Under the pieces are notes generated by a model. The model was not told the DNA's origin, ran no database searches, and saw nothing but the letters and a program-made list of their open reading frames with translations. Of a stretch of 10,194 bases of DNA, positions 1-6,596 are shown in pieces. Source of the DNA: DATKKX01 sp035542775 (GTDB lineage Bacteria > Planctomycetota > Phycisphaerae > UBA1845 > UTPLA1); the NCBI GenBank assembly GCA_035542775.1, contig DATKKX010000222.1, positions 1 to 10,194 of the forward strand. The letters are read 5' to 3'. Within the stretch, counting starts at the first letter, position 1. Each line of letters begins with the position of its first letter. The position numbers were made by a program, and so were the translations under genes.

Positions 1-15
1 ATCCCCCGCAAACGT

Positions 16-44
16 TTGAGTCGAAGCCCGGCCGATCCTAGAAT
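16..44 (+). promoter_or_regulatory. Candidate sigma70-type promoter for the thioredoxin-fold pair
   Basis: A TTGAGT hexamer (16-21) and a TAGAAT hexamer (39-44) are separated by 17 bp. They match four of six and five of six bases of the -35 and -10 consensus. Transcription would start near position 51, giving a leader of about 115 nt before the ATG at 165. This makes the upstream in-frame ATG at 54, which sits almost on the predicted start point, unlikely as the real start. The consensus comes from other bacteria, so this is a prediction. Confidence 0.45.
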
Positions 45-154
45 TAATATCAGATGGTACCGGCAATGCCGGCCAGGCTAATCGGTACGCCTCGCAACCC
101 AGGGGCCTGCTCTCGCCGCAATGGCCCCGGGGATCTCCCGGGATGTCAAGGAAT

Positions 155-160
155 GGAGGT
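155..160 (+). promoter_or_regulatory. Ribosome binding site deciding the start at 165
   Basis: GGAGGT lies 4 nt upstream of the ATG at 165. It is the only strong Shine-Dalgarno match near the candidate starts at 54, 153 and 165. It decides the start, although its spacing is at the short end of normal. Confidence 0.6.
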
Positions 161-164
161 CAGT

Positions 165-899
165 ATGGCGCGAGATCGCTCGATTGCCCGCACCAAAGTC
201 AGACAACCCTCGCGGAGTCATCGTCTCCTGATAAGGTCCGCGACACTGTTGGCGGCGATGTCTTTCGCCTGTGGAATGAACGCCGGCGGCTGCGGCACCA
301 CGCCTTCTGTTCCGGGGGTGAGTTCCGGCGGGAGCACCATCCTCGACAGCGTCCCCAGGCCCGTCATCCTCGATTCCGACCACGTATTGGGTCAGGCATC
401 CGCATCGTTGATCGTCGTTGAATACGAGAGCTATCAGTCGACGGCCTGCGGCAGGTTTGCCCGGTCCGAATTCCCCACCATCAAGCAGAACTACATCGAC
501 ACGGGCAAGATTCGCTGGGTTTTCCGCCATTTTCCTCTGGCCAGCGAGAGCCGCGCCCGGCCGGCCGCCATCGCGGCGGAGTGCGCCGGTGACCAGGGCA
601 AGTTCTTCGAATACCGCGACTTGATCTACTCCAACCCGGACTCCAGCGGCAACGTCGTTCTCACCGACGCCCAGCTCAAGACGTACGCCGACACCCTGGG
701 GCTCGACCGGACCACCTTCGATGCCTGCATCGCCGGAGACAGCAAGAACTCCCGCATCGACCAGGACGTGAACTCCGGCACGGCGCTGGGAGTAACGGAC
801 GCGCCCACCTTCATCGTCGACAACCAGTTGGTCGCGGGCTTCACCACCGCCGCCGACCTCAGCAAGACGCTCGATCGCCACCTCGCGGGCACTCAGTAG
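165..899 (+). CDS. Exported DsbA-like thioredoxin-fold protein with SxxC instead of CxxC
   Basis: This 244-residue protein belongs to the DsbA-like Thioredoxin_4 group, which normally makes or shuffles disulfides outside the cytoplasm. A basic N-terminus, a hydrophobic stretch at about residues 21-36 and cysteines at 36 and 43 suggest a signal peptide, possibly a lipoprotein one (SFAC is only a weak lipobox). The thioredoxin part starts near residue 67. The active-site position reads YQSTACGRF, so the usual nucleophilic first cysteine is Ser92 and only Cys95 remains. The FRHFPL segment (120-125), the cis-proline loop TDAPTF (Pro214) and the family cysteines Cys140 and Cys188 are kept. The next gene, 22 bp downstream, is a close duplicate with an intact CGWC. 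The fold assignment is secure. Ordinary thiol-disulfide oxidoreductase activity is doubtful; a binding, chaperone-like or isomerase-like role is possible but unproven. The start at 165 was chosen for its GGAGGT site; an in-frame ATG at 54 would add 37 unconvincing residues. Confidence 0.85.
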   Translation: MARDRSIARTKVRQPSRSHRLLIRSATLLAAMSFACGMNAGGCGTTPSVPGVSSGGSTILDSVPRPVILDSDHVLGQASASLIVVEYESYQSTACGRFARSEFPTIKQNYIDTGKIRWVFRHFPLASESRARPAAIAAECAGDQGKFFEYRDLIYSNPDSSGNVVLTDAQLKTYADTLGLDRTTFDACIAGDSKNSRIDQDVNSGTALGVTDAPTFIVDNQLVAGFTTAADLSKTLDRHLAGTQ

Positions 900-921
900 A
901 ACGGACACGGAAGATCCTCCC

Positions 922-1599
922 ATGCTGCCAGGTGGTCAGTCTGCTTCATCATGGGGGTCCCGGCCCCCGGCGACCGTCGGATACCTGCGCCTTGCCCTGA
1001 TCGGCATGGCGTGGCTTGCCCTCCCCGTGCTGGGCGGCACTTGCACTTCCGCGCCGCTCAACAACACCACGCAGCCCCCCCCGGTCCTGGAATCGGACCA
1101 CGTCCTCGGTTCGCCCGACGCCGCCGTGACAGTGATCGAGTACGCCAACCTGCACTGCGGCTGGTGTGGTCTTTTTGAGCGCGACCAGTTCCCGACCATC
1201 AAGGCGCGGTACATCGACACGGGCAGGATACGATGGGTCTTTCGCCACCTCTTGAACATGAACGACAGCGCTGCGGTGCTGTCGGCGTGCGCCACCGAAT
1301 GCGCCGCTGATCAGGGCCGCTACTACGACTTCCGCGAGTTGGTCTTCCAGAATCAGGCGGACCAGTCGGCAGATGCGCTGAAGCAGCACGCCTCGACGTT
1401 GGGCCTGGACCGCGCGGCGTTCGACGCCTGCCTGGACGGAAACGGCAAGGTCGAGCGAGTCCAACAGGACGTGAATTCCGGCCTGGCACTAGGACTGAAT
1501 TCGACGCCGTCGTTTTTCGTGGAGGGCGAATTGGTCCGCGGCTACCAGACCGCCGACCAGTTGAGCCAGGTCCTCGATCGTCACCTGGCCGGCGGTTGA
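922..1599 (+). CDS. Exported DsbA-like thioredoxin-fold oxidoreductase, CGWC active site
   Basis: This 225-residue protein is a predicted thiol-disulfide oxidoreductase acting outside the cytoplasm. Residues 22-38 form a hydrophobic signal segment, followed by Cys41 in a weak lipobox-like context (GGTC). The DsbA-like domain runs from about residue 55 to the end, with active site CGWC (Cys79, Cys82), cis-proline loop NSTPSF (Pro196) and further cysteines at 123, 127 and 170; 127 and 170 match Cys140 and Cys188 of the upstream copy. By eye about half of the aligned residues are identical to that copy, including the shared stretches FPTIK, YIDTG, IRWVFRH, TLGLDR, QDVNSG and LDRHLAG. The pair is therefore a tandem duplication, and the 22 bp gap implies one transcript. 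A weak ribosome binding site, GGAAG, lies 8 nt before the ATG. Codons for Pro52-Pro54 contain a run of eight C (1075-1082). The physiological partner is not visible here; no DsbB/VKOR-like gene is in the window. Confidence 0.88.
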   Translation: MLPGGQSASSWGSRPPATVGYLRLALIGMAWLALPVLGGTCTSAPLNNTTQPPPVLESDHVLGSPDAAVTVIEYANLHCGWCGLFERDQFPTIKARYIDTGRIRWVFRHLLNMNDSAAVLSACATECAADQGRYYDFRELVFQNQADQSADALKQHASTLGLDRAAFDACLDGNGKVERVQQDVNSGLALGLNSTPSFFVEGELVRGYQTADQLSQVLDRHLAGG

Positions 1600-1737
1600 A
1601 CGGATCGCCGAAGGCCCGGATCAACGCGGCAATGCTGGAATCCGGGACGGCCAGGCCTCCCGCCCGCTTCATTGCCACCCGGTGTGCACAAGAAGCTGTC
1701 CCCCCCACCCCGCGTTTGCCGATGCTAAGATGGATCA

Positions 1738-1764
1738 GGAAACGGTGGCGGTACGCCGTTTTCC
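1738..1764 (+). repeat. Imperfect hairpin upstream of the lipoprotein gene
   Basis: GGAAAC (1738-1743) pairs with GTTTTCC (1758-1764, one extra T). Inside it GGCG (1747-1750) pairs with CGCC (1754-1757) around a GTA loop, with a GGT bulge. No T-tract follows, so it is not a classical intrinsic terminator. It lies between the stop of the thioredoxin-fold pair and the next gene and could be a leader structure or a chance palindrome. Confidence 0.3.
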
Positions 1765-1797
1765 GATGAGCGCCTGGTTTGCTGCGTGCGAAGTGCC

Positions 1798-2424
1798 ATG
1801 AACCGTCAGCGTCCCATAAATTCCCGTCAGTGGGTCCTGTGCCTGACCGGCCTGTTGGGGCTGGTTTCATCCTGCACCCAATCGGCCCTGCTCAATGCCT
1901 GGGCGCCTGGTTCGAACCTCGCCGCGGGCACGGGTCTCCCCACTCCCCGCGCCATCCAGGTCGGCTTCATCAACAATACGCCCTTTCGTGCCATCTTCAC
2001 CTATGGCGCCTATGACCAGGACGACAAGACCTCGCTCCCCACCGGCTTCGGCCAACTGCGCCTTGAGGGCAATACCTCCAGTGCCCAGGTTGCCCAACCC
2101 TGCCGCAAGACGTTTTCCCTCGGCGGGGACGAGCTGATCCGCCTGATCACCGAAAATGAAAAGGATCCGAACCTCGTCGTCAACGACCCGCGGGCGTTGG
2201 TCCGCGGCGTGAACTTCTCCAACGCCCCGGCCAACGATCCGCTCGCCGCCGAACCCACCGAAGGAACGGCCCAGGGAAAGATCGTCCTGAACGGCGTCGA
2301 TTTCGACTGCATCCGCACCGACATTCGTCAGACCACAGGCAGCGGTCTTCTGCTCTTCACCTTCGTGCAGGACGCCTCAGCGCCGGGGGGCTTCAGAGTC
2401 GACTTCTCCTTCGTCCCGCCATGA
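1798..2424 (+). CDS. Lipoprotein of unknown function
   Basis: The 208-residue product begins with a short basic N-terminus and a hydrophobic segment (residues 12-25) ending in the lipobox VSSC, so Cys26 should be lipid-modified after signal peptidase II cleavage and the protein anchored on the outer face of a membrane. The mature part is mixed and mostly hydrophilic. It begins its ordered region near residue 57 with VGFINNTPFRAIFTYGAYD and ends in a hydrophobic beta-like segment (GLLLFTFVQD ... FRVDFSFVPP), which suggests a beta-rich domain. Two later cysteines (in QPCRK and DFDCIR) could form a disulfide, perhaps made by the thioredoxin-fold proteins encoded upstream; this is speculation. 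I recognise no family. An in-frame GTG at 1786 would add four residues. Neither start has a convincing ribosome binding site; the ATG at 1798 places the signal peptide normally. Confidence 0.8.
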   Translation: MNRQRPINSRQWVLCLTGLLGLVSSCTQSALLNAWAPGSNLAAGTGLPTPRAIQVGFINNTPFRAIFTYGAYDQDDKTSLPTGFGQLRLEGNTSSAQVAQPCRKTFSLGGDELIRLITENEKDPNLVVNDPRALVRGVNFSNAPANDPLAAEPTEGTAQGKIVLNGVDFDCIRTDIRQTTGSGLLLFTFVQDASAPGGFRVDFSFVPP

Positions 2425-2731
2425 GACGTTCATGCCACTGCGACGGGTTGGCTTTTTCGCAACGCGGCCTCCATACCCTCGCCTGTCGCGAATCCCGGAT
2501 TCTCGCGATCTCACCCGTCGGTGCAGACGACGACCGGTTTGCCCGTTACCTGCTTCCGCCCGTTCGGTTATACTGTGATCGCCATCTTCTGGTCAGCGAC
2601 CGGGTGAAGCGTTTGATGCCCTTGACAGCACCTTGTCATCTGTTGTCAGGCATGGCAGCCGCGGCGGCTCTTGACTCATGCGGCGCGCCGCTCCCGGGCC
2701 GCATTGTGGTCATCGAACGGGAGCTTTACTG
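2425..2731. other. Non-coding stretch upstream of the PIN-TRAM gene
   Basis: About 307 bp lie between the lipoprotein stop and the PIN-TRAM start. A 103-codon open frame starting at 2421 crosses it but has no ribosome binding site, no recognisable motif, and runs into the next gene, so I do not call it. The stretch holds a TATACT hexamer at 2569-2574. It also has a small cluster of TTGACA/TTGTCA words (2622-2627, 2633-2638, 2643-2648), in which TGACA and TGTCA could form a 5-bp hairpin. I see nothing else in it. Confidence 0.5.
2546..2574 (+). promoter_or_regulatory. Weak promoter candidate for the PIN-TRAM gene
   Basis: TATACT (2569-2574) is a good -10 word. The hexamer 17 bp upstream, TTACCT (2546-2551), matches only three of six -35 bases. 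It would give a leader of roughly 150 nt before the ATG at 2732. Support comes mainly from the same TATACT word occurring before two other genes in the window. Confidence 0.25.
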
Positions 2732-3898
2732 ATGTTGCAGAACCTGCTCCGAGCATTCCTGGTTCTCGCCCTTCTGGCCGTGGGGATGAGCTACGTCGAG
2801 ACCGGCGAGCTGCTCCCGGAATACCGGGCCGTCCTGATCGTCGGGGCCCTGATCGTTTGCGTCATCGTGATCTCGATCGACCTGGTCATACCCCGCAAGT
2901 CACTCCAGGCGCTGTCCGGTCTCTTCTTCGGTCTGACCGTGGGGCTGTTGATCACTTATGGCATCAGCCTCGTGCTCAATCTGGTGGTCTCGGCCTTCAT
3001 GCCCTCGCTCGGCACAATTCCCGTCTACCGAACGCAGATCACGGAGGTCAAGGACGCCGCCGGCAACATCAGGCTCGACGAAAAGGGGCAGCCTCTGGTC
3101 AGGGAAACCAAGGTCCTCGTCGGCGAACGGGATCACCCCATCGTCGCCGCCACCAAGGTCACCCTCGGCATCATCTGCTGCTATTTCTGCGTCAGCTTCA
3201 TCATGCAGACCAAGGATGACATCCGCTTCGTCATCCCTTACGTCGAGTTCGCCAAGCAGGTGAAAGGTCACCGGCCGCTTATACTGGACACCTCCGTCAT
3301 CATCGACGGCCGCATCGCCGACATCTGCGACACCGGCCTCCTGGACCAGACCCTGATTGTTCCGCGATTCGTCCTGATCGAGCTGCAGGCCATCGCCGAT
3401 TCCAGTGACAAGCTCAAACGCGCCCGCGGCCGGCGCGGACTCGACATCCTCAACAAGCTCCAGGGCAACCCGCACGTCGATATCCAGGTGCTCGATGCCC
3501 GCAGCGCCAAGGTCGAGGCCGCGGAGTCCGTCGATCTGAAGCTCCTGGCCATAACCCAGGACCTGAATGGCCGACTGGCCACCAACGACTTCAACCTCAG
3601 CAAGATCGCCAAGCTCCGGGAAATCGTGGTCATCAACATCAACGAAGTAGCCAGTGCGGTGAAGCCCGTCTTCCTGCCCGGCGAGCCCATGACCGTCAAG
3701 ATCATCAAGGCCGGCGAGGAGCCGGGGCAGGGCATCGGCTATCTCGATGACGGCACCATGGTCGTGGTCGACCAGGGTCGTGGCCGGATCGGTGAGGTCG
3801 TGAACATCGGCGTGACCAGCGTCTTGCAGACCTCGGCTGGCCGAATGATCTTCGGCCGCATGGAAAGCCCCAGCCCGAACAACCGGCGGAAGACCTGA
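2732..3898 (+). CDS. Membrane-anchored PIN-TRAM domain protein (YacL family)
   Basis: This 388-residue protein is a predicted metal-dependent RNA nuclease tethered to the inner membrane, related to Bacillus YacL. Four hydrophobic segments (about 5-22, 33-53, 61-89 and 143-158) precede a cytoplasmic PIN domain at about 182-312 and a TRAM RNA-binding domain at about 316-375. The PIN acidic residues are visible: Asp186 (LILDTSVIIDGRIADI), Glu217 (VLIELQAIADS), Asp268 (SVDLKLLA) and Asp286 (TNDFNL). The TRAM part has the family signature QGIGYLDDGTMVVVDQGR and ends in TSVLQTSAGRMIFGRM. By topology the stretch 91-142 between segments 3 and 4 lies outside the cytoplasm; I recall this loop as much shorter in YacL. 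Cellular role and RNA targets are unknown; signalling or RNA-decay roles are inferred from the domains. The start has GGGAG 8 nt upstream (2719-2723); an in-frame ATG at 2678 lacks a ribosome binding site and would add 18 charged residues before the first membrane segment. Confidence 0.92.
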   Translation: MLQNLLRAFLVLALLAVGMSYVETGELLPEYRAVLIVGALIVCVIVISIDLVIPRKSLQALSGLFFGLTVGLLITYGISLVLNLVVSAFMPSLGTIPVYRTQITEVKDAAGNIRLDEKGQPLVRETKVLVGERDHPIVAATKVTLGIICCYFCVSFIMQTKDDIRFVIPYVEFAKQVKGHRPLILDTSVIIDGRIADICDTGLLDQTLIVPRFVLIELQAIADSSDKLKRARGRRGLDILNKLQGNPHVDIQVLDARSAKVEAAESVDLKLLAITQDLNGRLATNDFNLSKIAKLREIVVININEVASAVKPVFLPGEPMTVKIIKAGEEPGQGIGYLDDGTMVVVDQGRGRIGEVVNIGVTSVLQTSAGRMIFGRMESPSPNNRRKT

Positions 3899-3988
3899 GG
3901 AAGAAGGTCAGCCCATCCCATGCGGCCCCCACCGTGACTACCCGACTATCGGCGCCTGCCGACTGAATGACACCAACAGAGAGCTGCC

Positions 3989-4246
3989 ATGCCGGATTTC
4001 ACTCCCCACCAGAAGAAGATCATCGATCGATACTACGAGCATCGCGACCAGATCATGCTCGACAAGCTCTCGCAGTTGGTTTCGGAACTCTACCTCGCCG
4101 ACTCCGACAAGAAACGGGACCAGCTCTGGAAGCGCGTGGCCACCGCCCTGAAGAATCTCAAGATCGATGAATCCCTCCGCGCCCACATTCTCCAGAAGCG
4201 CAGCCCCGAGGTCCTGGCCGCAAATCTCCGCGACTGGATCAAATGA
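3989..4246 (+). CDS. Small helical protein of unknown function
   Basis: This 85-residue protein is soluble, rich in Lys, Arg, Asp, Glu and Leu, and looks all-helical, with no signal peptide, membrane segment or cysteine. A distinctive N-terminal segment (FTPHQKKIIDRYYEHRDQIM) is followed by LSQLVSELYLADSDKKRDQLW and a basic C-terminal helix. It starts 90 bp after the PIN-TRAM gene on the same strand, so co-transcription is possible, and a role in RNA handling would be guesswork from that neighbour. A purine-rich AGAGAG lies just upstream of the ATG as a modest ribosome binding site. I believe similar short proteins occur in planctomycetes but cannot name a family. That it is a gene is supported by codon structure and a natural protein composition. 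Confidence 0.75.
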   Translation: MPDFTPHQKKIIDRYYEHRDQIMLDKLSQLVSELYLADSDKKRDQLWKRVATALKNLKIDESLRAHILQKRSPEVLAANLRDWIK

Positions 4247-4396
4247 CCGATCCCTCATCGTGCAACGCTGCAACTACCGTAGTGGCCCGCGCCCCCGCGT
4301 GGCCGCCGAAACCCGAACAACCTCCTCAGCGCGCCAAACAAGCGGGCCTGCTTATCCCCAAGAAGCGGAGATGACCCGGGCGGTTGTTGTGGTGAG
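4247..4396. other. Convergent intergenic gap
   Basis: The small helical gene and the membrane protein gene end facing each other across 150 bp. Only short GC palindromes are seen, for example CGCG-CCCC-CGCG and an AAGC...GCTT inverted repeat, none followed by a T-tract. No confident intrinsic terminator can be called for either gene. Confidence 0.3.
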
Positions 4397-6310
4397 CTAT
4401 CGGGCACCAGTCGCTGCCCGGTCGTCCTGCTGCTGTTGCGCCGGCTGCTCCGGCCACCAGAGGGTTCCGGCCTGCTGCCGCCGGATCAATTCATCCAACA
4501 CCGGCGACCCCTGACGGACCCAGAGGATGGATTGGGGCTCATTGAGAACCATTTGCCACTGCGGTTGACGCTCCAGCGCGGTGATCAACGGCCGCGCGGC
4601 ATCCCATTTGGGAAGCAGAACCACATCCGTCTTGAAGTGATCGAGCAGGTCGGAGGCGGCCGCCGCCTTCGCCGGGGGAACACTCATCAGCCCTGAATAG
4701 GCCAGGAAATGGTCTTCCGTATAGACCTGCTGGGCCCGCCCGTCGATAAAGACCCTGGCGCCCGGCACAAAGAACATCACCGATCCGGCCACTTTCCATT
4801 CGGTCATCACGTTCGGCTTCAGATCGTTGCGGAGCAGAAACTCGAGCGAAAGGCTTGGCGTCCTGTATGTGCAGGTCACCCGATCGAGCAGGTCATAACC
4901 GACCGACGGCCCGAGGTCCGTAACCAATTCCTTGTACGCAAAGTGGGCAGTGACGCCGATCGAAACCACCGCGCCGATCCAGCACCCGCATACCGCCCCC
5001 CACCAGCCGACATGACGCGCGCGCGCCGGTAGCGGCCGGGCGAGTTGCATGATCCATGAGACGATTACCGGCGTAGCCAGGATGTAAAAAACCGGGGCAA
5101 AGCGGCGCGCGAACATCGCCATGTACAATCCGATCCCGACGGAGGCGATGTCAAACAGGATCACATCCAGGCAGGGCGGCTTTTCACCCGAAGTCGCTGC
5201 CATCTGGGGCCGCCCGGCGGGTCCTTTGCTGCGCATCGACGCCTGTCGCTGCGCTCGCACCGATGTCGAGTTGATTGGAAAGCCGTGGTGCGCCGAAACC
5301 GGAGCAGTCAACAAACGCAATGCGAGCATGACCAGCGGACTCGCCACGGCCATGGCGAAGAAGATCCAGAATCGGGTCACGGCGGGAAACTGACCCAGGC
5401 GATACGGCGGGAACCACTCTCCGACCCGGCGAAAAACCTCGCTCTCAACGATCTTGAATGGATGCGTGAGATTCTCGATCCCATAGGGGCTGAGGACCAC
5501 GCTGAGGCCCACCGCCACGACCCCGACGGCAGCCAGGGCAATCCCCTGCCGCAGGCTGATGGCTGATCTCACGGAGAACTTCTTGCTGAGCAGCCCTGCC
5601 AGCGCAGCGCAGCCCAGGAAAAGTCCCAAGAGCCCGAAGCCGAACAGGAAACTGCCGTGCGCATGAGGCCAGGCCCCGAGAATCAACAGGAGCAGCGCGA
5701 TCGGCCACCACCGCCGGCGCTCGCCCTGTCCCAGCAGGGCGGAGAGGGAAAACCAGGTGGCGGCCAGAAGGAAGAACTGGATCGTCGCCGGCCGGATGCT
5801 CAGCCAGTCGCGCGAGGACACGGCGACAGCGGTAGCCGCGAAGAATGCGGCCACGGAGGAGCGGCTCCGAAACCAGGTGGCGCCCAGGACAAACGCGAAG
5901 GTGCCGAAACTGACCGCCCACGTGCCGATCACCAGCGCGGTCGGCCCGAGCTTGTCGTAGAGCAGCCAGAAGAACACGTGGCTGAGCCAGTTCTGGTTGA
6001 ACCAGATCTGGCCGTAGAACGGATAACTGAACGTGTCTGTCTTCGGAAAGCTCGGCTCGGTCATGATCTGGCGGCCGGCCGCCAGCCCGATCCAGGTGTC
6101 ATTGGAGTAATGTACCTCCAGCACCCCCCAGGCACACGCCGCCACGTACAAGAGCACGATGCCGGCCCAGCCGAGGACCCGAAGCAGGACGTCGGTCCAG
6201 CCCGCAGGCGAAATCTCCGCATGAACCCCCATCCGCGGCGTGCCGCGCTCAGCGAAAGCCGGCAGGCCGGGTGCCCGCTCACGGTCCGGCGTTCTGCTGT
6301 CGTTGCTCAC
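4397..6310 (-). CDS. Polytopic membrane protein, GT-C glycosyltransferase-like
   Basis: This protein of about 637 residues has some ten or more hydrophobic segments followed by a soluble C-terminal region of about 170 residues. The first extracytoplasmic loop (about 70-125) has the layout of GT-C enzymes that use lipid-linked sugars: NDTWIGLAAG with Asp71 as a candidate catalytic acid, then TDTFSYPFYGQIWFNQNWLSH. The C-terminal region carries the conserved-looking pieces PGARVFIDGRAQQVY, FKTDVVLLPKWD and QSILWVRQGSP, which I associate with large uncharacterised membrane proteins of acidobacteria and planctomycetes. Transfer of a sugar to an envelope acceptor is inferred, not shown. Residues 335-381 form a 47-residue hydrophilic insert between membrane segments. 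The start is uncertain. The GTG at 6310 has AGGA 10 nt upstream; a GTG at 6349 has no ribosome binding site; an ATG at 6232 would leave a short cytoplasmic tail before the first segment. The gene stands alone and is divergent from the small membrane protein gene. Confidence 0.85.
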   Translation of the reverse strand: MSNDSRTPDRERAPGLPAFAERGTPRMGVHAEISPAGWTDVLLRVLGWAGIVLLYVAACAWGVLEVHYSNDTWIGLAAGRQIMTEPSFPKTDTFSYPFYGQIWFNQNWLSHVFFWLLYDKLGPTALVIGTWAVSFGTFAFVLGATWFRSRSSVAAFFAATAVAVSSRDWLSIRPATIQFFLLAATWFSLSALLGQGERRRWWPIALLLLILGAWPHAHGSFLFGFGLLGLFLGCAALAGLLSKKFSVRSAISLRQGIALAAVGVVAVGLSVVLSPYGIENLTHPFKIVESEVFRRVGEWFPPYRLGQFPAVTRFWIFFAMAVASPLVMLALRLLTAPVSAHHGFPINSTSVRAQRQASMRSKGPAGRPQMAATSGEKPPCLDVILFDIASVGIGLYMAMFARRFAPVFYILATPVIVSWIMQLARPLPARARHVGWWGAVCGCWIGAVVSIGVTAHFAYKELVTDLGPSVGYDLLDRVTCTYRTPSLSLEFLLRNDLKPNVMTEWKVAGSVMFFVPGARVFIDGRAQQVYTEDHFLAYSGLMSVPPAKAAAASDLLDHFKTDVVLLPKWDAARPLITALERQPQWQMVLNEPQSILWVRQGSPVLDELIRRQQAGTLWWPEQPAQQQQDDRAATGAR

Positions 6311-6370
6311 GATGATTATATCCTGTCTGGCTTCCGCCTTGACGGGCACGACGGAGAAGCGGCCGCAGTG

Positions 6371-6398
6371 GGAGCCTTTCAGAACCGTTGCAGGCTCC
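6371..6398. repeat. Inverted repeat, 7-bp arms, 14-bp spacer (first of two)
   Basis: GGAGCCT (6371-6377) and AGGCTCC (6392-6398) are perfect reverse complements 14 bp apart, with a possible extra G-T pair outside. It lies between two divergent genes, where an operator or leader hairpin could act. By itself a 7-bp repeat of this kind is expected by chance several times in 10 kb. Confidence 0.4.
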
Positions 6399-6400
6399 TA

Positions 6401-6428
6401 TTGTCACGATCGCCACAAGCTGTGACAA
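6401..6428. repeat. Inverted repeat, 7-bp arms, 14-bp spacer (second of two)
   Basis: TTGTCAC (6401-6407) and GTGACAA (6422-6428) are perfect reverse complements with a 14-bp spacer, the same geometry as the repeat that begins exactly 30 bp upstream. TTGTCAC/GTGACAA has the look of a dimeric regulator site. No regulator gene is in the window, so the function is open. Confidence 0.45.
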
Positions 6429-6483
6429 GGGGCGTGGAGCGGTCGCGGAGCCCGGATACGGGCGCAAGCGGCGAAAGCGAGAC

Positions 6484-6513
6484 GTGCCGGTCGCCCCAAC
6501 GCTGGCATATACT
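6484..6513 (+). promoter_or_regulatory. Weak promoter candidate for the 75-residue membrane protein gene
   Basis: TATACT (6508-6513) lies about 80 nt before the ATG at 6597 and fits a -10 element. The best -35 at 18 bp, GTGCCG (6484-6489), matches only three of six bases. The inverted repeats at 6371-6428 lie upstream of it. Confidence 0.25.
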
Positions 6514-6596
6514 GCAAGCCCCAACAGGCTGGTGTCGCAGCCAGAGCCGGCGCGGAATGCGCTCGATTGGGTTCCGACAAGGGAGCAAACCACTGC

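Noticed and set aside
54..164. N-terminal extension of the first thioredoxin-fold gene from the ATG at 54
   Set aside because: It starts almost on the predicted transcription start, has no ribosome binding site, and would bury the signal peptide. GGAGGT favours 165.
78..923. Minus-strand open frame opposite the first thioredoxin-fold gene
   Set aside because: Antisense shadow of a well-supported gene, with no ribosome binding site or motif.
1199..1870. Minus-strand open frame of 223 codons across the second thioredoxin-fold gene and the gap after it
   Set aside because: Arg/Pro/Gly-rich shadow composition, overlapping two real genes.
2678..2731. Upstream ATG for the PIN-TRAM gene
   Set aside because: It lacks a ribosome binding site and adds polar residues before the first membrane segment. 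The ATG at 2732 has GGGAG at good spacing.
2421..2732. 103-codon open frame overlapping the lipoprotein stop
   Set aside because: No ribosome binding site or family motif, and it runs into the PIN-TRAM start. Composition looks like translated intergenic DNA.
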